Shown here one piece after another: positions 60,521-64,000 of a stretch of 64,000 nucleotides of DNA. Made by a program: the position numbers and the translations under genes. Below the pieces are notes generated by a model. The model made no database searches. It was not told the origin of the DNA and worked only from the letters and a program-made list of their open reading frames with translations. Source of the DNA: Chloroflexota bacterium (GTDB lineage: Bacteria; Chloroflexota; Anaerolineae; Aggregatilineales; Phototrophicaceae); contig WTGN01000022.1 of NCBI GenBank assembly GCA_011523545.1, positions 25,818-89,817 of the forward strand, written 5' to 3'. Every line of letters begins with the position of its first letter. Within the stretch, counting starts at the first letter, position 1.

Positions 60521-61549
60521 CTACAGTTCATACTCATAAGCTTGATTGAATTCAAATTCCTTGCCGATGCCGCGTTCAAGGGCGCGCTGATAAAGGCGCT
60601 TCGCCACTGCGATATCATCGACTCCGGTGCCGCCAGAGAGGAACATAGTCCACTTGCTGTCTGGCAGGCGAGCGGGAACCGTTTCCGCCACCAGCGCGCC
60701 CAAATCGCCGACGACATGAGAATCGTCGATGAGGCCTTCAGCCATCGGAATGACGATCTCGCCGTTCTCGCGGATGCCCTGCCGCAGGACATCGACGAAT
60801 ACCCGGCTATTGACGACCGTATGCGTATCGATTTCACGAACCCAGGGGTAATGCGCGCCCAGGCCGTTGATGTGCAGGGCTTTATCGGGCAGGTCGGCGC
60901 CATCAAAGACAGGCTCGGGCGAGGTGGTGATGGCAGTGACGATGTCGGCGTCTTGCAAGGCCGCTTTCGGCGATGCGACCGGCAGAACGTCAATACCTAG
61001 CTCGGCGCTCATCCGCTGGCAGAAGGCGCGGCGCTTGTCGGCATCGCGGCTGTAGGTTTGCACGCGCTGAATATCGGCGACCTGGGTTAGCCCGTAGAGC
61101 TGCGAGCGGGCGTGGCGGCCGCTGCCGAAGAGAGCCAGGATGGAACTGTCCGGCGGCGCCAGATGGCGCGTGGCCAGCGCGGAAACGGCGGCGGTTTTCA
61201 GCCAGCTGAGGTACATGACTTCCATGATGGCGGCCAGCGCGCCGGTCTCGGCGTTGAAGAGGAACATGAAGGTTTCCAGGCCACCCGGCAAGCCAGCCGT
61301 GTAGGCGTTGACGCCGGCGCCGCCCAGGCCGGGCAGCAGCCCCGCCTTAAATTTGAATGAGGCTTTGCTGCCGGATGGCAGATGGCCGCCATAGGTATCG
61401 CTCTGTTGGCCCTTGATCCAGAGGTTCTCGCGCGGGAAAGCAGCGCCATTGCCGCGCCCGTATTCACGATAACCGGCGTCGACCGCGGCGATGTAATCGG
61501 CGATATCCATCAGTCCGCGGATCTCGTGATTGTGCAAGAGCAGGACCAT
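60521..61549 (-). CDS. Ornithine cyclodeaminase/mu-crystallin family protein, copy 1
   Basis: 342 residues, very similar along its whole length to copy 2 (for example ALFGSGRHARSQLYGLTQVADIQRV against ALFGTGRHARSQLYALTQVRDIQRV). Differences cluster at RENLWIKGQQSDTYGGH and LPVASPKAALQDA. Two retained copies suggest either a heteromeric enzyme or two related substrates. Confidence 0.9.
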   Translation of the reverse strand: MVLLLHNHEIRGLMDIADYIAAVDAGYREYGRGNGAAFPRENLWIKGQQSDTYGGHLPSGSKASFKFKAGLLPGLGGAGVNAYTAGLPGGLETFMFLFNAETGALAAIMEVMYLSWLKTAAVSALATRHLAPPDSSILALFGSGRHARSQLYGLTQVADIQRVQTYSRDADKRRAFCQRMSAELGIDVLPVASPKAALQDADIVTAITTSPEPVFDGADLPDKALHINGLGAHYPWVREIDTHTVVNSRVFVDVLRQGIRENGEIVIPMAEGLIDDSHVVGDLGALVAETVPARLPDSKWTMFLSGGTGVDDIAVAKRLYQRALERGIGKEFEFNQAYEYEL

Positions 61550-61561
61550 TGATCGTTTCCC

Positions 61562-62782
61562 TTAGAGATCAAGCAGGGGCGAACGGCGCGCCCAGAGCGT
61601 GATGCAAGTTATGGCGACGCATGCGCCGGCGACGGCCAGCACGACGGATATGTTCCAGAATTCGGCGATGGCGCCGGCGGCCAGGGTCGTCAAGGGAATC
61701 AGCCCCCAGACCATGCCCCAGAGGCTCATCATGCGCCCGCGCAGTTCATCGGGCAGCTGCGTCAAAAGCAGGGCGTTGATCAGCGTCAGGAACAAGCCGG
61801 ACGCGACGCCGACCAGGAAGATCCAGCCGAGGGCGAGCAGGGGCTGGCGAATGAAGGCGAAGACGACCATGCCCAAACCGAAGAAACTGGAAAATAGCAG
61901 GATCGCTTTGCCCTTTGGATAGACATCGCCGACGATGACGACAGCGAAGCCGGAGAGCGCGGCGCCCAGGCTGGCGCTGCCCACCAGCAAACCGAGCGCG
62001 GCCGGGCCTTCGTTGAGGGCTTCGGCGACGAAAATGGGCATCAGCTTTTGATAAGGCATGCCGATGGGCACGAAGACCAGGCTCAGTATCAGAAGACTAA
62101 GCAGCGCCCGATTGCGCCGAAAATAGGCGCTGATTTCGCTGAAGCCGCCCAAAATGCTGACTGGCGCGCCCGCCTTTCGCTTCGGGCTGGGCAGGAAATG
62201 CGTCGCTTTGAGATAAAGCGCGGCGCCGCCGGCATAGAGCGCGGTCTGGACGCAGAAGGTGGTATAGATGTCGGTGTACTGCAGGAGATAACCGGCCAGC
62301 ACCGGACCGAAGAAGCCCATCAGGCGCGTGCCGGAATAACTCAGGGTGGTCGCGTTGAAGACCATGGCATCGGGCACGAGATTCGGCAGCAAGGCCATGC
62401 GCGCCGGCGCGTAGAAGGCGAAGGTCCCGCCCAGCATGAATGAGGCGATCAACAGCGCCAGCGGCTCCGTCGCGCCTGTGGCCGCCAGCAGGGCCAGCCC
62501 GACAGATGTCAGCAAGGCGACGGCCATCGCCCCCTGCACCACCCACTGTCGCTTCATGCGGTCGGCCAGCAGCCCGGAAAAGGGCGCGATGAAGAGCAAG
62601 GGCAAGCCGTAAGCGAAAGCGACCAAGCCGACCTGAAAGGGGGAGCCGGTCACTTCCAGCATGTGCCAGCCGAGGGCCACCGCCTGCAGCAGATAGGTGA
62701 TATGCACGAGCACATTGGCCGCCCAGTACCAGCGGTAGACGCTCACGCAGAAGCTGCTGCGGTTCCAAATGGCGAGGATCAT
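61562..62782 (-). CDS. Major facilitator superfamily transporter
   Basis: 406 residues with about 12 helices and the MFS motif A-like SGLLADRMKRQWVVQ between helices 2 and 3, and DELRGRMMSLWGM in the second half. The pattern fits the MFS_3/EntS-like group, many of which export. In this cluster it could import the pathway substrate or export a product; direction is not readable. It lies between the AstE-like and the cyclodeaminase-like genes. Confidence 0.88.
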   Translation of the reverse strand: MILAIWNRSSFCVSVYRWYWAANVLVHITYLLQAVALGWHMLEVTGSPFQVGLVAFAYGLPLLFIAPFSGLLADRMKRQWVVQGAMAVALLTSVGLALLAATGATEPLALLIASFMLGGTFAFYAPARMALLPNLVPDAMVFNATTLSYSGTRLMGFFGPVLAGYLLQYTDIYTTFCVQTALYAGGAALYLKATHFLPSPKRKAGAPVSILGGFSEISAYFRRNRALLSLLILSLVFVPIGMPYQKLMPIFVAEALNEGPAALGLLVGSASLGAALSGFAVVIVGDVYPKGKAILLFSSFFGLGMVVFAFIRQPLLALGWIFLVGVASGLFLTLINALLLTQLPDELRGRMMSLWGMVWGLIPLTTLAAGAIAEFWNISVVLAVAGACVAITCITLWARRSPLLDL

Positions 62783-62804
62783 TGGGGATTCGCCCGATTC
62801 AATT

Positions 62805-62833
62805 GCGGGCGACCCGATAGGTCGCCCCTACAT
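62805..62833. repeat. Family A hairpin repeat
   Basis: GGGCGACCC, loop GAT, second arm AGGTCGCCC (one mismatch), tail CCTACA. Confidence 0.82.
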
Positions 62834-62858
62834 GTCTTCTCTCGCGCAGCAAGATCAA

Positions 62859-63842
62859 TCAAGCAAGCTCGATCTCCTCGACCAGGTCGCCGACGATGGC
62901 AAGGACCTCGTCCTCGGGCGGCACGGGCCAGGATGCGCCGGTATCGACGACGATGCCCGCGCGCGGCGCTGTGATCCGCTCAATCGTCTCGCCGGAGAAA
63001 GGATGGCGGACATAACCGAGCTCATCGCCGGCCTGGACCTGTTGGCCGCGCAGGCGCTTGTCCATGAAGGTGAAGCCGCGCTCGCCCGTTGGGCTTATCA
63101 GCGTGTGCTCCCGGATGACCGCCACCGAGTCGACATCGGATTCGAGGCTGCCGCCGAGCATGCCCAGGTGACGCATGGCGTTAAGCACGGCATTGCGCAT
63201 CATGCCCAAATCTTGATCGCGATAATCGCGCAGGCCCGGCCCGCCGCCGATGAAGGCGACCGCGACCGCTTTGCCAGCGCGCGCCGCTTCCCGCGCCATC
63301 GAGTTGTATCGGTCTTTTCCGAGCACAACCTGCGGCAGGCCCAGGGCCACCGCCAGCGCTTTTGAGCTATCGACATCGCCCTCGTCATGCACGCCGGCGA
63401 AGTGGTGGTAGCTCCATTGCGAGCCGGTGCGGATATCGAGCAGGGCGTCGGCATTGGCGATGGCCGCCTCATAATAGGCATGCACCAGTTGCTCGCTGAC
63501 GCTGCCGCCGGCGTCGCCGCGGCCAAGGCGATTGAGATGCTTGTCATCGTAAACGCTGTTGACCCGCGCGAACTCGAAGCCGGAGCTGTTCATCAGCGGG
63601 ACCATGATGAGCGCGCCTTTGACAGCGGCTGGATCGAGCTCGTTGACGACGTGTGGCAGGATCAGGGACGGTTCGATTTCGAGCCCGCTGGCGCCGGCTT
63701 GCACGACGAGCGTCGGGCCGTCGGCGGCGCCATTGACGATGTGCAGCGGGATATGCACGGGGAAGCGCCCGTGTGTTTCGCCGGTTTTGAAGAAGCCGAA
63801 TGCTTTTTCACCTGGATTCGCTTGAATATTGCCTAGTTTCAT
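62859..63842 (-). CDS. AstE/AspA (succinylglutamate desuccinylase/aspartoacylase) family protein lacking both zinc histidines
   Basis: 327 residues. The family framework is clear: LVVQAGASGLEIEPS, LIMVPLMNSSGFEFARVNSVYDDKHLNRLGRGDAGG, LLDIRTG and a C-terminal beta domain (TAPRAGIVVDTGASWPV). The zinc motif H-G-x-E reads S52-G-L-E55 and the D-L-H motif reads D136-I-R138, so both histidine ligands are gone while Glu remains. Relatives such as EutE/DoeB deacylate N-acyl diamino acids with zinc. This one may bind another metal, act without metal, or be a binding protein. An AAGGAG site precedes ATG 63842. It is the most upstream gene of the cluster visible here. Confidence 0.82.
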   Translation of the reverse strand: MKLGNIQANPGEKAFGFFKTGETHGRFPVHIPLHIVNGAADGPTLVVQAGASGLEIEPSLILPHVVNELDPAAVKGALIMVPLMNSSGFEFARVNSVYDDKHLNRLGRGDAGGSVSEQLVHAYYEAAIANADALLDIRTGSQWSYHHFAGVHDEGDVDSSKALAVALGLPQVVLGKDRYNSMAREAARAGKAVAVAFIGGGPGLRDYRDQDLGMMRNAVLNAMRHLGMLGGSLESDVDSVAVIREHTLISPTGERGFTFMDKRLRGQQVQAGDELGYVRHPFSGETIERITAPRAGIVVDTGASWPVPPEDEVLAIVGDLVEEIELA

Positions 63843-63861
63843 GTGTTTTGAATCTCCTTGT

Positions 63862-64000
63862 CGGGCGAGTCACCGCCTCGCCCCTACGAATCTATCGGGA
63901 TGCGGGCGAGTCACCGCCTCGCCCCTACGAATCTATCGGGATGCGGGCGACCTGATAGGTCGCCCGCATCCCGATAGATTCGTAGGGGCGAGGCGGTGAC
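63862..64000. repeat. Direct and inverted family A repeats at the window edge
   Basis: Two direct 41-bp units (63862-63902 and 63903-63943) are followed by an inverted copy. The inverted repeat has perfect 44-bp arms (63910-63953 and 63957-64000) around the 3-nt loop GAT and runs exactly to the last base of the window. Confidence 0.95.

Noticed and set aside
63862..64000. Hairpin telomere of a linear replicon
   Set aside because: The palindrome is built from the same dispersed family A repeat found throughout the window, so a repeat duplication or assembly effect is more likely.

Overview
The window carries GC-rich bacterial DNA with tightly packed operons, many Opp/Dpp-type ABC importers, short hairpin repeats in nearly every intergenic gap and no ribosomal or tRNA marker. 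The gene mix (large family 5 solute-binding proteins, an APC permease fused to UspA domains, a DeoR/LacI hybrid regulator, a long Asp-box propeller protein, paired MlrC-like proteins) and the repeats point to a heterotrophic Chloroflexota bacterium, perhaps Anaerolineae-like. That placement is inference; no phylogenetic marker is present.

Left part (1-15.9 kb): a truncated zinc alcohol dehydrogenase, a cupin, ribose-5-phosphate isomerase A and a xylose-isomerase-like TIM-barrel protein precede a DeoR/LacI-type regulator. Divergent from it is a plus-strand locus: a GH4 MelA-like glycosidase, a complete Opp-type importer (ATPase D, binding protein, permeases B and C, ATPase F), a small membrane protein, AraD and AraA. 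Together they look like uptake and breakdown of galactose- or arabinose-containing plant oligosaccharides.

Middle part (16-47.5 kb): an APC-UspA permease; a carbohydrate ABC importer with a two-domain SnoaL-like protein; a second complete Opp-type importer; a cytosolic-looking Asp-box propeller protein; the threonine-degradation pair kbl-tdh; two MlrC-like M81 proteins; then an enolase-superfamily epimerase/racemase, a class A beta-lactamase-like protein, an ATPase-less importer, an RpiR regulator and a cysteine synthase.

Right part (47.8-64 kb): after a GNAT acetyltransferase, 15 kb is read entirely on the minus strand: an AstE/AspA-like protein, an MFS transporter, two tandem ornithine-cyclodeaminase-family genes, an M24-fold hydrolase, an MmgE/PrpD protein, an enolase-superfamily enzyme, another ATPase-less importer, a DegT-type aminotransferase and a second MmgE/PrpD gene. 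The last is broken by a perfect 539-bp tandem duplication. The set resembles a catabolic regulon for a small amino-acid-like or diamino-acid-like compound and recalls parts of ectoine catabolism (EutD/EutC/EutE families), but the substrate is unknown.

Two hairpin repeat families run through the window. Family A has a 9-bp stem with covarying base pairs, a 3-nt loop and a conserved CCTACA tail. Family B is C-rich followed by G-rich. Copies have entered the ends of several genes and are translated in places. Three enzymes (Tdh, the M24 protein, the AstE-like protein) have lost metal-ligand residues typical of their families.
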